Source: Sceloporus undulatus (taxonomy: Eukaryota; Chordata; Lepidosauria; Squamata; Phrynosomatidae). From it: a DNA stretch of 64,000 bases. Every line of letters starts with the position of its first letter. The stretch's first letter is position 1. Positions 1 to 10,462 of this stretch are shown here, piece after piece. The translations under genes and the position numbers were made by a program. Below the pieces are notes generated by a model that had not been told where the DNA came from, ran no database searches, and worked only from the letters and a program-made list of their open reading frames with translations. The DNA is taken from positions 9,386,524 to 9,450,523 of the forward strand of contig NC_056530.1 in NCBI RefSeq assembly GCF_019175285.1. Reading direction: 5' to 3'.

Positions 1-154
1 CTCCTGGAGTGGGACCCACTCTCATGAAACAAAATGTTCCCTTGCCTTGTTTCTTCTATCTTTCCTTCTCAGACTCGCTACATAAAACCCTTCAAATGGA
101 GATGCTGGGGACTGATTCTGAGGTGTCTGCTTTCACATGGTAATGTTCTGAAAG

Positions 155-475
155 ATGTCCATCCATCTTTTGTTTAAAGATCGCCACAGAAGGAAAGTGA
201 ACTACCTCCCAAGACAGTCTGCTCAATTGGGGTAATAGTTCTACTATTACAATGTTGAACAGTTCTTACAATAAATATGTTCTTCCTGGCACTTATCTTC
301 TAATGGAGCAGGGGAAATTAAGCTTGCTCTATATCCTACATCTCTTCAGATATTTGAAGATGGCTATCATGTTACCCTTCATTTTCTAAACAAACCCAGC
401 TCCCTTAGTTGTTTCTCATAAGGCTTGGTTTCCAGCTTTATCTTGGACACCCTTTCCTGGGCATGTTCCATATTT
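155..475 (-). mobile_element. Old CR1 LINE 3' fragment
   Basis: On the minus strand the stretch follows the CR1 3' region seen in younger copies here: a segment like 'gagctgggtttgtttag', then the 'AAGCTT-GCTCC' part and the 'gatggacatc' part. It is strongly diverged, so it is one of the oldest CR1 copies in the window. Confidence 0.55.
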
Positions 476-555
476 TCAATATCCGTTGGGCTCATTCACT
501 GCCTTTCTTTTTAAGGAAAATAAATCCAGCAGGACAAGATACTACAGTTTAGCAT

Positions 556-561
556 TTTATT
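556..561 (-). promoter_or_regulatory. Poly(A) signal of the 179-residue EDC gene
   Basis: AATAAA on the minus strand, about 475 bases past the stop codon at 1035. It implies a 3' UTR that includes the MITE at 649-872. Confidence 0.55.
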
Positions 562-648
562 ATCAGCAGGTATTCAGAGAAGTTCCAGGATAACAGAACA
601 AGTATTGAAAGAACTGGAAGAGAAGAGAGTACATTGTGTCCTCTAGGG

Positions 649-872
649 CTGCTGCCACACTGGAGAATTGATGCAGTTTGGCATCACTTTAACGGTCATG
701 GCGCAATCTTATGGAATCCTAGGATTTGTAGTTTGTTGTGGCACCAGAGTTCTCTGACGGAGAAGGCTAAGTATCTGACAAAGCGACAAAACCCAGCTTT
801 CCACATCGTTGAGCCATGGCAGTTAATGCGGTGTCGACTTGCATCAGTTCTCCTGTGCAGATGAAGCCCAGG
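649..872. mobile_element. Palindromic MITE (family with 'CTGCATCCACACTGCAG' ends)
   Basis: About 224 bases. The left half (gcagtttggcatcactttaa) and right half (ttaatgcggtgtcgacttgc) are inverted copies of one another around a 'tttgtagtttgttgtgg' core. The same family occurs at 21079, 29400, 37281, 44868, 57225 and 63405. It lies inside the predicted 3' UTR of the minus-strand gene at 1035-1574. The superfamily is not certain. Confidence 0.75.
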
Positions 873-1034
873 ACAATAACAAGAAAATGATAGCAGAGAT
901 GCAACTAGCATGCCTCCTTCATCAAGTGCAGCAAAGAAAGATCTAGAGGAATCCATGGGTAACTAAAGGAGGCAGGTACAAAGCTTGAGGAGCTTATGGG
1001 ACCATTGCAATGGACTTCTGGGGTTCCCAGTTCT

Positions 1035-1574
1035 TCAGCACCTGCATTGCTTAGGATAGCAAGAACAGGTATCACAGCAGGATGAGCCACAACAGCTAGA
1101 ATCACAGCAGGGTTTGCAGCAAGAGGTATGACAGCTGGAATAGCAGGGATCACAGGAGGACTGGCTGCAACCACATGGTTTGCAGCAAGAGGAGGTACAG
1201 GAGCAAGAACATGGATCATGGGAGCAGGACTGGTGACAAGAGCATGGTTTACAGCAAGAGGAAGGGCAGCAGCAAGAACATGATTCATGGCAGGACTGGC
1301 CACAAGAGCATGGTTTGCAGCAAGAGAAAGGGCAGCAGCAAGAACATGGTTCATGGCAGGACTGGCCACAAGAGCATGGTTTGCAGCAAGAAGAGGGACA
1401 GGAGCAACAACCTGAATCACAACAGCAGGACTGGCCACAAGAGCATGGCTTGCAGCAAGAGGAAGGGCAGCAGCGACAGCAGTGATCACAAGAGCAGGAC
1501 TGGCCACAAGAGCATGGTGAGGTACAACACTCCTTGCAAGAGGATGGGGAGCAGGAACATCTGGAACAGCACAT
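1035..1574 (-). CDS. Cysteine-rich EDC protein, 179 residues, [11 protein letters not shown] repeats
   Basis: This is a simple-EDC type protein, probably a structural component cross-linked by disulfides in cornified epidermis. It starts [17 protein letters not shown] and then has about five units built on [13 protein letters not shown] separated by Cys/Ser/Pro spacers. It ends in a Cys-rich tail (residues about 150-179, ...YPKQCRC). The open frame extends 27 codons further upstream. I chose the Met at 1574 because a good splice acceptor (tttcag) lies at 1603-1604, so the upstream codons are intronic. The non-coding first exon is at about 2006-2055 behind a TATA box. The intron is about 403 bases, the shortest in the cluster. 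The gene is probably a paralogue of the 576-residue gene at 12144-13874, whose 3' UTR shares an 'aaggaggtaggcacaaag' block with it. No family name can be assigned from the sequence alone. Confidence 0.88.
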   Translation of the reverse strand: MCCSRCSCSPSSCKECCTSPCSCGQSCSCDHCCRCCPSSCCKPCSCGQSCCCDSGCCSCPSSCCKPCSCGQSCHEPCSCCCPFSCCKPCSCGQSCHESCSCCCPSSCCKPCSCHQSCSHDPCSCSCTSSCCKPCGCSQSSCDPCYSSCHTSCCKPCCDSSCCGSSCCDTCSCYPKQCRC

Positions 1575-1602
1575 GTTTCCAATGGGGAGTGAAGAAGGCA
1601 AG

Positions 1603-2005
1603 CTGAAAGATTCAAGAGATCTGGTATGAACCATGAACAACATACTTGGAAACATTAGGCATGATGGATTGTTGACTCAAGATGATGGGAAGATGATTTG
1701 AAATCCCTATCCGCATTGACCTACCTAGTGCAGGTATGCATACACAGACATATATATCTATATATCTACTATACAGATATAGATAGATATAGATGCTGCT
1801 TGGCCACATGTGTCCTAGAATATGGAGAGTATGGCTACCTACTTTCTCTATTTTGAAAACAAACATACAAACAAACAAATCCTTCCTTCAAAATACACTA
1901 AGACCTAGAGTCTGGTTCATCCAGGTGTTCTAAATGTCAACCGAGACAATTTTAGATCTCAAAAAAGATGAAACAAATAAGACTAAACACTGGAACAGAG
2001 CTTAC
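1603..2005 (-). other. Intron of the 179-residue EDC gene
   Basis: The donor GTAAG (minus strand) is at 2001-2005 and the acceptor tttcag ends at 1603. It contains a TA-rich microsatellite (about 1748-1795) and an AP-1-like TGACTCA at 1674-1680. Confidence 0.75.
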
Positions 2006-2085
2006 CGTATTCAGAAATGGGAACCGGTGAGTATATTGGATCCAGTGAATGAGTGAAATACCCCACCATGGGGGACCTTTTTATA
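2006..2085 (-). promoter_or_regulatory. TATA box and non-coding exon 1 of the 179-residue EDC gene
   Basis: Minus strand: TATAAAAAGG at 2076-2085. Transcription is expected to start about 25-30 bases later (near 2055), and exon 1 ends at 2006 just before GTAAG. An AP-1-like TGACTCA lies about 320 bases upstream at 2403-2409. Confidence 0.75.
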
Positions 2086-2499
2086 CAGCTCTCGGCATCT
2101 TCCATGAGCAATGTGGCCCTACTTAAGAATGAGGTGGCCTTCATTATTCCTTAGTGGCCTCCATTCTCATCTGGTGTGTTGTCCATGTGTTGTCCGTTGT
2201 CCACAGCTGTAATTTGGTAAAAGTATATGATAATTAATATTTTGGTAATAACAGTGGAAGTCATGCCCCTGACCAACAATGTTTAGAGGAGGCCATTAAA
2301 AATACCCAATGATACTGAGATACTGAGATGAGAGGTCATCATATGAGTTTCTCACTGTCATCCCAAACCTAAATATTCTATAAACCCCCTTAATTTTCCT
2401 CTTGACTCAGAACATCTGTCATTTGTTTGTTTATGTGATAAAGCTCTAAGACCACCAATTGTGTAGGTCAAAAAAAATTAAATGTTCTGATATGTCAGA

Positions 2500-2565
2500 A
2501 CCCTATGATAGGTTCACCTTAGGTTCACCATAAGCTGGAAATGACTTGAAGGGACACAACACAGT
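2500..2565 (+). mobile_element. Sauria-type SINE tail
   Basis: Only the 3' part is present: 'gataggttcaccttagg...ccataagctggaaatgacttgaagggacacaaca'. This is the Bov-B-like tail shared by the full copies at 16258 and 17523. Confidence 0.7.
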
Positions 2566-2574
2566 GACATGGGA

Positions 2575-3098
2575 AGTAATAGTGCCACTATATTCTGCTC
2601 TGGTCAGGCCTCACCTGGAATATTGTGTCCAGTTCTGGGCAACACAATTCAAAAAGGATGTTGAGAAACTGGAGCACGTCCAAAGGAGGGTGGCTAAAAT
2701 GGTGACTTAGGGAGCTGGGGATGTTTAGCCTGGATAAGAGAAGGCTAAGAGGTAATATGATAGTCCTGTTTAAATATTTGAAGGGATGTCATATTGAGGA
2801 AGGAGCAAGCTTGTTTTCTGCTGCTCCAGAGACTAGGACCCGGAACATTGGATGCAAGCTCCAAGGAAAAGAGATTCCACCTCAACATTAGGAGGAACTT
2901 CCTGACAGTAAGGGCTGTCCGACAGTGGAAGATACTCCCTCTGAGTGTAGTGGAGTCTCCTTCCTTGGAGGTCTTTAAACAGAGGCTGGATGGCCATCTG
3001 TCAGGGATGCTTTGATTTGGATTTCCTGCACGGCAGGGGGTTGGACTGGATGGCCCTTGTGGTCTCTTCCAACTCTATCATTCTATGATTTTATGAAA
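2575..3098 (+). mobile_element. CR1 LINE 3' fragment
   Basis: It carries the end of the reverse-transcriptase ORF (residues like RHLNIRRNFLTVRAVRQW and VVESPSLEVFKQRLDGHL, about 2870-3015) and then the 'ttggactggatggccc' 3' UTR ending in CR1-type 'tctatcattctatgat' repeats. The 5' part is truncated, as is usual for CR1. Confidence 0.85.
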
Positions 3099-3584
3099 GA
3101 CATGGATATGGCATTTGAAGAACTCCTGAGGAGCTAGGTGAGGTCCCTGCTCCTCTACAGTTGTTCATCCTAGTTCTTGTGGGACAAAGACTGTCAGAAA
3201 CCTCTAGGTTTCTTCGGAAGTCCCTACAGATGAAGGACTTGCTCTGTGTTCAGCTATAGGAAAATAGCTAGAAATTTGGCTGCTGGTCCTCTCATTCTAT
3301 TGACCAGAAAATGGCCAGGTTTGTGTGGCCAAAGGTGGGAAAAGGTGAGGATTTTTTTGTGTGGGAGGATTTTATTCATTGCATGGTCAATAGTGAACGC
3401 CAACTTCCATAGTGATGAAAACTTGTGTTGTGTTGCATTAACTCCACAAGCCCTTAGTTATTCCATTGTAATTCACCAACTGGATACTAGCCATAATTTT
3501 GGACTGAATCCTGTGGTTAGTTCCGACAAGCGTAGACTCATTGTATCAGTTATAAAGTGGTAAGTCAATGTATGACCTAAAAAC

Positions 3585-3806
3585 CCTCAAAGCATCAGAT
3601 CCAGGCTGGTCTTGGAAGCTAAGCAAGGTCAGCTCTGCTTAGAACTTGGATGGGAGACAGTCAACAAATGACAGCTTCTGTAGGCTAGATTTTGGAGGAA
3701 GGACCTGGCAAAACCACCTCTGAGTATTACTAGCCTAAGAAAACCCTACAAAATGTATGGGCCACCATAGGTCAATAAGTGACTTGAAGGCGCATATACA
3801 CACACA
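3585..3806 (+). mobile_element. 5S rRNA-derived SINE
   Basis: The head resembles 5S rRNA: 'cttggaagctaagcaaggtc' (the internal promoter region) followed by 'acttggatgggagac'. The tail 'gtcaataagtgacttgaagg' matches the Bov-B-like tail of Sauria SINEs. Other copies are at 48928 and 49708. Confidence 0.75.
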
Positions 3807-3944
3807 AGTCAAAGTATAGATAAATCTCATTGGTCCAACAGGTTTATTTTAGGTGGGACTAACAATTAGGATTCAGATATAAAATAGATATTGAAATACA
3901 TAATATGGTGTGTGCATGTGTGTATGGACATAAGGAATATATAT

Positions 3945-4180
3945 TCAAATTATGGTTGTCATGTGCCTTCAAGATGTTTCTGACTTACGGCGAACCTAAG
4001 GCAAAACTATCATGGGGTTTTCTTGCCGAGATTTGTTCAGAGGAGGTTTGCCATTGCCTTCCTTTGAGGCTGAGAGAGTGTGACTTGCCCAAAGTCACCC
4101 AGTGGGTTCCATTGCCGAGCTGAGAATCGAACCCTGGCCTCCAGAGTTCGAGACCAACACTCAAACCACTATGCCATGCA
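3945..4180 (-). mobile_element. Sauria-type tRNA SINE, near full length
   Basis: Minus strand: the tRNA-like head is at the right end (cactcaaaccactatgcc complement), then 'cccactgggtgactttggg', and the tail 'acttgaaggcac' is at the left end. Confidence 0.8.
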
Positions 4181-4182
4181 AT

Positions 4183-4865
4183 GTTTTAAATATATTTAAA
4201 TACAGATGTCATATTCTAGGTGGTATACAAGATGCAACTGAATTAAACATATGCTTTATTTATGAATCAAATGGGCAAATAGTGTGTCATAACCTGACGG
4301 GAAGCTAGAAGAGATCATTGGGGCTTGGATAAAATAGCAGGGATGTTTCTCTGTCAGACCCCATTAGCCAATTCCTTTATGTCTCCTCATCATAACTCAT
4401 GGATACTGTCTTCAATGTATGGTGAATGCTTTACTTGTGACTTATGTCTTCCTTAACCCTTGTAGTTAGCAGTAATGTCCAAATGGACCTCCTGTTGGAA
4501 GTGAAGGGAAATGGTGAGGAAATCCTCCAGTTACCAGTAGGATAAGCAAATACAAGAAAACTTTTCTGCCTTGTCACCCAATCCTGACCAACAACTCAGA
4601 TGAATATACATAATCTGAAACATATACTTTAATTAAAATCCCCTTTGACCGTGTGTTAAGGCTAATGAGCAAATTACTGGGTTATTAGCTGCATCAAGGC
4701 TTAATAACAGACCATGAAAATATACATGGTTCATCACAAATGCAGTGCAAGAGGATTCGCATACCGGATGATGGCGCATAAGATGGAAATGCACCTTTCA
4801 TGGCAGAAGAAGTGTCGGCCATGCTTTGACGCTTCCTCACTTCCTCAGGGAAGGGTTCAGAGGGA
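4183..4865. other. Non-repeat stretch upstream of the 239-residue EDC gene
   Basis: About 680 bases with no gene and no recognised repeat. It is AT-rich and ends at the TATA box at 4866, so it is the likely proximal regulatory region of the plus-strand gene. I saw no TGAGTCA site in it. Confidence 0.4.
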
Positions 4866-4936
4866 TATATAAAGAAGACCATCTCTCAGTCTTTCATTCA
4901 CTTCATCTGTTCTACAGCCTACTGCTACCAAGTAAG
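4866..4936 (+). promoter_or_regulatory. TATA box and non-coding exon 1 of the 239-residue EDC gene
   Basis: TATATAAAG at 4866-4874. Start of transcription is expected near 4895-4900. Exon 1 ends at 4936 (taag|gtaaga) or at 4931 (ccaa|gtaagg), since two GTAA donors lie five bases apart. Confidence 0.75.
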
Positions 4937-5029
4937 GTAAGAGATACTCTACTGATGCTTAACGTTTTGGTATTTTAAGGAAATCACTGCATTAGGAAAT
5001 GGAACGTTTAAAGTTATGGGAAATGTAAT

Positions 5030-5155
5030 CTAGGTTTTGGACCTTTCGCCCATTGTGTTGGTCTTTAATTCCCAGAATCCCCAGCCAGCATGGCCAAGGG
5101 TCAAGGATTCTGGGAGCTAAAGTTCAATACATTTGGAGGACCAAAAGACAAAAGC
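5030..5155. mobile_element. Degraded short hAT-type MITE
   Basis: Inverted pieces 'ggtctttaattcccagaatc' and 'gattctgggagctaaagttc', then 'ggaggaccaaaag'. It matches the family found at 27897, 36425, 30880 and 51068. Confidence 0.55.
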
Positions 5156-5772
5156 TATGGATATAAGTGATAGACTCTTGTAAGGCTGCCATGTTGGACC
5201 CTTCAAAATGTCTATTTCTCCTCCATTTTCTATACATGGGGATCCCAGATTTGAAGATCTGGAACCAGTTCTCAGAGTGAGGGAGAGGAATCTCATGGTG
5301 AGAGCGTTGCCCTGAAAGGTGTGTGCATATTCCTCATTGATCAGGGTTTGCGTTGTTTTATTTGAATGGTGCACATTGTGTCTTAATGTGTCATGCTTAA
5401 TGGCATGATCATGGTCTACATGGTGGTTGCTTTGTTTTGGAGGAAAATATTTCTAGCAACTTGCTTCATGATGAAATGCTTGTGGAGAATGGGACATCCC
5501 AGCCACATACACTTACTTCTTTGTGGAATATCAATACTGTGAATGCATATTCCATAAACACATTTAATAAAATGGCTCCTGTCCGGGCCTCTCAAAGAGG
5601 TGTTTTCATTGCAAGCGAGCAAGCAAAAATGAATTTTAGAAACGTCATCCAAAATCAGAAGAGCTTTCTTGGGGGAGAAAAGAAGAGATCAAAATGTAGG
5701 GATGTTGTGTTGTTGCAAGTGGGAAGGACCATTCTCAGTTTCATTGGGTGGCATCATGACATCACAATTTAT

Positions 5773-6099
5773 CGCACGGGACTCCAGGAACGCAAATGGC
5801 ACAGAACGAAAGGAGGTGTGATGGAAAGGAATGGGGTCGTTCCATGCCGGAACGCCGCTGCTGCCGCTGCCGCTGCCACAACAAGTCCTCATTCCATTCC
5901 AAACCTGTCCTCCAGAAACTGTTCAGAACAGTTCCTGAAAATCGGCCTCTCTGGCACTGATTTGGAACTGAACAGGGAATTCTGGCAGCGGTGGCGTTCT
6001 GGTGTGTGATAAAGTGCGTCCTTTCCCCATTCCGTTCCCATCACACCCCCTTTCGTTCCATGCCATTTGCATTCCTGGAGCTCTGTGTGATAAGCTCTT
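5773..6099. mobile_element. Palindromic MITE (family 'TTATCGCACGGG...')
   Basis: The left end 'atcgcacgggactccagg' is inverted as 'cctggagctctgtgtgat' at the right end. The centre is a hairpin of 'ctgttcagaacagttcctga' type. Related copies are at 10463 and 19103. Confidence 0.7.
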
Positions 6100-6262
6100 A
6101 TGATTATTGGCACCCTGAGTGTTGTGATAATGCTTCAGGGATCCATGATGGCCTATGTCACGAAACTGATTTCCTAAATCATTACAAGGAAGAAATCAGA
6201 AGAGGTAGCTGCCTAAAGGAAGGACGATCAGGCCAACTGTGCCAGTATGTAGGTCTTTGGGG

Positions 6263-6868
6263 AGATCATTCTGGTCAGGCCCCACCTGGAATACTGTGTC
6301 CAGTTCTGGACACCACAATTTAAAAAGGATATTGAAAAACTGGAGCATGTCCAAGGGTCTGGAAGCCATGCCCTATGAGTAACGACTTAGGGAGCTGGGG
6401 ATGTTTAGGCTGGAGAAGAGAAGGTTAAGAGGTGATATGATAGCCCTGTTTAAATACTTGAAGAGAGGTCATATTGAGGAGGGAGCTAGCTTTTTTCCTG
6501 CTGCTCCAGAGACTAGGACCCGGAGCAATGGATGCAAGCTCCAGGAAAAGAGATTCCACCTCAACATTAGGAGGAGCTTCCTGACAGTAAGGGCTGTTCG
6601 ACAATGGAACAAACTCCCTCAAAGAGTAGTGGAGTCTCCTTCCTTGGAGGTCTTTAAGCAGAGGCTGGATGGCCATCTGTCGGGAATGTTTTGATTGAGA
6701 GTTCCTGTGTGGCAGGATGGGGTTGGACTGGATGGCTCTTGGTGTCTCTACCAAGGCTATGAATCTGGTTCCTGCATGGCATGGGCTTGGGCTGGTGAGT
6801 CCTGCATGGCAGAATAGGGTTGGACTGGATGGCCTTGGGGTCTCTTCCAACTCTATGATTCTATGATT
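6263..6868 (+). mobile_element. CR1 LINE 3' fragment in intron
   Basis: It retains the reverse-transcriptase C-terminal reading frame (FHLNIRRSFLTVRAVRQW, VVESPSLEVFKQRLDGHL) at 6401-6694. The 3' UTR motif 'ttggactggatgg' appears twice, at about 6724 and 6820, so the tail has a short internal duplication. Confidence 0.85.
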
Positions 6869-7034
6869 CCAAGATCCACAGTTTCTTAAGTCTATTTCAA
6901 CATTTTATGTATTTTTTTAGAATCATGATAAGTCTCTCACAAATCCTTATTTCTCCCCCAAACATATATGCTTCAATTTTAATAAATAACATTGTGTGTT
7001 CATTCCATTTCAGCGTTGTATTCACTCCACAAAG

Positions 7035-7754
7035 ATGGGCCACTGTGACTGCTACGACGATTGCTCTTCTTGCTGCGGGACCACACTCCTCTGCTGTTCA
7101 GTGCCCAGTTGTTGCGAACAGTCCTGCTGCACTCCATGCTGCTGCATCCCAGTCTGCTGCTCACCCTGTTGCAGCCAGTCCTGCTGTGACTCATGCTGCG
7201 GTACCAAATCTTGCTGCAGCCAATCCTACTGTGACCCTTGTTCAAAATCTTGCTGCCAACAATCTTGCTGCAAAAAGTCATGTTGTGTCCCTTGCTGCAA
7301 ACAGTCTTACTGCTGTGGCTCCTGCTGCAAGCAGTCTTGCGGTGATTCTTGCTGCAAAAAATCTTGTGGTGATTCTTGCTGCAAGCAGTCTTGCGGTGAT
7401 TCTTGCTGCAAGCAGAGTTGCAGTGATTCTTGCTGCAAGCAGTCTTGCGGTGATTCTTGCTGCAAGCAGTCTTGTGGTGATTCTTGCTGCAAAAAATCTT
7501 GCAGTGATTCTTGCTGCAAGCAGTCTTGTGGTGACTCTTGCTGCAAGCAGTCTTGCGGCGACTCTTGCTGCAAAAAATCTTGTGGTGATTCTTGCTGTAA
7601 GCAGTCTTGCGGTGACTCTTGCTGCAAGCAGTCTTGCGGTGACTCTTGCTACAGTGACCCCTGCTGCTGCCAGACTCTCTGCCCACCCTGCTGCCCTCCA
7701 GTGAAGTCTTGTTGCAAGACGCAGAGCAAGGACTGCTGTGGCACAAAATGCTAA
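7035..7754 (+). CDS. Cysteine-rich EDC protein, 239 residues, SCCKQSCGD nonapeptide array
   Basis: A simple-EDC type protein expected to act as a disulfide- and probably transglutaminase-cross-linked component of cornified cells. The N-terminus is MGHCDCYDDCSSCCG. Residues about 20-95 are irregular CC-rich sequence. Twelve tandem copies of the nonapeptide SCCKQSCGD (variants KK for KQ, CSD for CGD) fill residues 96-203. The C-terminal tail is CPPCCPPVKSCCK...CCGTKC. I chose the Met at 7035 because the acceptor 'ccatttcag' ends at 7013, so the upstream in-frame Met (6996) is intronic. The exon-1 donor is at 4937. The poly(A) signal is at 8235. The next gene to the left is divergent and the next to the right is convergent. 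A long antisense frame over the repeat is a by-product of codon repetition. Family identity beyond EDC is not assignable. Confidence 0.9.
   Translation: MGHCDCYDDCSSCCGTTLLCCSVPSCCEQSCCTPCCCIPVCCSPCCSQSCCDSCCGTKSCCSQSYCDPCSKSCCQQSCCKKSCCVPCCKQSYCCGSCCKQSCGDSCCKKSCGDSCCKQSCGDSCCKQSCSDSCCKQSCGDSCCKQSCGDSCCKKSCSDSCCKQSCGDSCCKQSCGDSCCKKSCGDSCCKQSCGDSCCKQSCGDSCYSDPCCCQTLCPPCCPPVKSCCKTQSKDCCGTKC
7320..7643 (+). repeat. 27-base coding tandem repeat, 12 units
   Basis: Exactly twelve in-frame 27-base units, each coding SCCK(Q/K)SC(G/S)D. Units differ by only a few bases (for example tct/tcc, gat/gac), so the array is strongly homogenised. Confidence 0.92.
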
Positions 7755-8260
7755 GTATGTTCCAGTCTACAGGTCCTCCAGTCCTACAGCTTCAATAGCA
7801 TGGCCAGAGACCAAACCAATTCCTCACACTTCCAAGTTATGCTGTTTCCCGTCAAGGACTGCATATCTTCACTTGGTGGTTTCTGATCTCCCTCCTCTTC
7901 CACCACTACCATGATCTCCGCCTTCTCCTCTCCTTATTGGTTTCTTGATTTTTATTTATCTAGAATGCTTTCTCCAACCAGATAGAAATTTCCAGCTGGA
8001 CGACCATCAGGAACCACAAACCAGATTTTGCTCTCCTGCTCTCCTCCTGAACTAAGAATGCCAAGATTTCAACCTCCCTCCTTCATGTAGTCATTAGCTT
8101 CTTTTCATCTTCCCTTTAATTGTATTTTCCGCCATGACTGCAATTTCCTCAAGGAGGGATGCCTATTTGTCTTTTCTGGGGTGAAATTTTTCCTGTTTTC
8201 CTCTTGGAATGGAATGTGTCTTCAATCATATTTCAATAAAATTCTAAAGTAATTGAACTC
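7755..8260 (+). other. 3' UTR of the 239-residue EDC gene
   Basis: About 500 bases, pyrimidine-rich, no repeat recognised. The signal AATAAA is at 8235-8240 and cleavage is expected near 8255-8260. Confidence 0.75.
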
Positions 8261-8476
8261 GATACTCTCCCTGATTGTCATTTATGGAACTTAGGCACTT
8301 CCAGAAAACCAACAAACAATCTATATTGTTGGAGTATTCTTCTTGGATAGAACTTTAGAGGCCTTGGAAACTTTGGGGAAAGGGATGCCAGATGTACAGA
8401 AGGTGATGCTGCCCCTGGTGTGTCCTGGACTAGCAAAGCTATAAAGACATCACTTTTGCAAAATAATAGAAACACT

Positions 8477-8700
8477 ATAGATTTTTGTGGGTTTTTCGGG
8501 CAATGTGGCCATGTTCTAGAAGAGTCTGTTCCTGACCTTTCTCCAGCATCTGTGGCAGGCATCTTCAGAGAAGATGAAGATGCCAACCACAGATGCTGGA
8601 GGAATGTCAGGAATAAACTCTTCTAGAACATGGACACATCGCCCAAAAAACCCACAAAAAAACTATAGATGCTAGCCATGAAAGCCTTTGACTTCACAAC
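8477..8700. mobile_element. Palindromic Penelope-like unit with hammerhead-like arms, copy 1
   Basis: Two inverted arms: left 'tttttgtgggtttttcgggc' to right 'gcccaaaaaacccacaaaaa'. The unit is flanked by a perfect 9-base duplication AGAAACACT at 8468-8476 and 8701-8709. A hammerhead-like core lies on the minus strand at 8534-8568. Confidence 0.75.
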
Positions 8701-8761
8701 AGAAACACTGATGGCATAATGAGCAGAATAGAGTGGTACTATTATTTCCCTTGATCTAGAC

Positions 8762-10377
8762 CAGTGGTCCCCAAACTTTTTCCAGCTACCACCCTCTTTT
8801 GTTTTGGGCAATGACCCTAGGGACCGCCATACATATTTCTTGGTATTAGGTCTACTGTTCTACTGCAAATTCAAACTAATCTCGGTCACAGCTCGCTTTC
8901 CACCTGGTCACCCTGGGAGCAGCAACCATGCAAGATGGCTGAACAACAACCAAGCAGCCTCTCACCCATGCCACCCTTCCAGCAAAGGCCAGTGAGTTCA
9001 AGAGGCCTCTCGGCCATTGCTCAACCTGCTGCTTCCAAGGCATCCAGGTGCAAAGGGAGAAGCATCTTCATGGAGAGGAAGGACTCTCAATCCTTCTTTG
9101 TGGTAGGCATGGCTGTGTGTAGGGGTTTACAGAGGCCACATGCTCTGGACTGGAGACTGGCACAGGGAATGGTTTCAGCTATAGGAGTTGCTCTAAGGGG
9201 AAGGACTCTTTCCAAGAATTGACCCCAGATACTCCTTCCCTTTGTTTCTCAGAGACATGTCTTCCCCACACAGCTTCAAGTGCCCCCACACACATACGCA
9301 AACACTGGAGATTATCACACACAGATGGGATAGGGATGGGATTGCTTCCCCATCTTTACACTGTCATTAACCTATCAGTGACTGTGATATCATGAAAGGC
9401 TTTCAAATCATTGCACTGAATCCACCATTAACCCATCCTTAAAGCAGCATTGCATTAACGAGAACTGCCGTCAATGCAAAATGCTGGCCAGTGTCACTTT
9501 AATGATGGGTTAATGCCAGGTTAATGATGGGATCTGCACGGCGGTATCTGAAAGTTTTTTGAGCGATCACAGTCAATCACTCTTTTTGGATGGGTTAATG
9601 ACGGGATCTCCTTGACGTCATCTGAAAGTCCTTCCCATGATCATGCGAGAAGCATGGGACAGGAACAGGACAAGGACGGGATAGCCCCCATTATATAATC
9701 TCCATTGCTTCTTCTGTTACCTTTTCTCTCAGCTTGTTCGATGAAAGACAAAGTGGCAGAGCAGCTCCAACCTGCCAACCAAGTCACAGCAAAGCTCACA
9801 AAGCTCAAGCAGGGACCCAAATTTGAAAACTCCTTTTTGCCACCACTTCTGCCCCACCACCACATCCCCAAAAGGCCACCACTCTGACCCATAGGAGTGC
9901 TGCCCTGCACCAAGCCTTACAAGCATTTCCCAGGCTGCCACCACCAGTGAAAGATGCGGCTAAGGGGGTGGGTTCATAGAATCATAGAATTATAGAGTTG
10001 GAAGAGACCCCAAGGGACATCCAGTCCAACCTCCTGCCATGCAAAAACTCACAATCAAAGCATCCCTGACAGATGGCCACTCAGCCTTGTTTAAAAACCC
10101 CCAAAGAAGAAGACTCTGAAGGAGTTCATGCAACAAGTAGGAGACACCACCACACAAAATGATCTGGAAGGCTGAGTTGTGTTTTTCAGAGACCCTGAAA
10201 GAAAGTACCAAGCATCCCTCATCCCCACCATTGTCCTAAAGGCTGCTGGTTCCCCTTGTTTTTCTTGCACACCAATAAATTGACTAAAGCCCCCTGCCGC
10301 CCCCTTTCTCCCTTACCGTCATTGTGGATCTTTCCATTGCCGCCTGAGGGGTATACCACCCACTTTGGGAATCACTG
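8762..10377. mobile_element. Non-autonomous hAT transposon, about 1.6 kb
   Basis: The ends are CAGTGGTCCCCAAACTTT and (inverted) AAAGTGGGTGGT...CAGTGATTCCCAAAGTGG-type, both hAT-like. They are flanked by a perfect 8-base duplication ATCTAGAC at 8754-8761 and 10378-10385, as expected for hAT. No transposase domain is visible in its frames. The inside has several 'gggttaatga' repeats (9360-9600) and a CR1 insertion at 9976-10130. Confidence 0.8.
9976..10130 (-). mobile_element. CR1 LINE tail inside the hAT element
   Basis: The tail is 'tcatagaatcatagaatta' followed by 'gagttggaagagacccca'. It sits within the hAT element, so it either inserted after that element arrived or was carried along. 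Confidence 0.8.
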
Positions 10378-10462
10378 ATCTAGACTCTGCACTCCTGTTG
10401 ATGCAGCCTAGAATTGCATTAGCTTCCTTAGCTTCCACACCACACTGCTAACTTATGGGAGC

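Larger units (their letters stand above)
4937..7013 (+). other. Intron of the 239-residue EDC gene
   Basis: About 2.1 kb between donor GTAAGA and acceptor 'cattccatttcag'. It carries a worn hAT-type MITE (5030-5155), a palindromic MITE (5773-6099) and a CR1 copy (6263-6868), which account for much of its length. Confidence 0.75.

Noticed and set aside
905-1615. 236-codon frame with [13 protein letters not shown] repeats and the plus-strand frame at 1175-1606
   Set aside because: Shadows of the 179-residue Cys-rich gene.
6401-6694. Apparent small genes with FLTVRAVRQW...SLEVFKQRLDGHL (also 2794, 21801, 57546)
   Set aside because: They are the C-terminal piece of the CR1 LINE reverse-transcriptase frame, not host genes.
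6907-7704. 265-codon plus frame with AASSLAVILAA repeats
   Set aside because: Second-frame reading of the same 27-base array; it starts within the intron.
7000-7746. 248-codon and 106-codon minus-strand frames over the 239-residue gene
   Set aside because: Shadows of the 27-base repeat without promoter or splice context.
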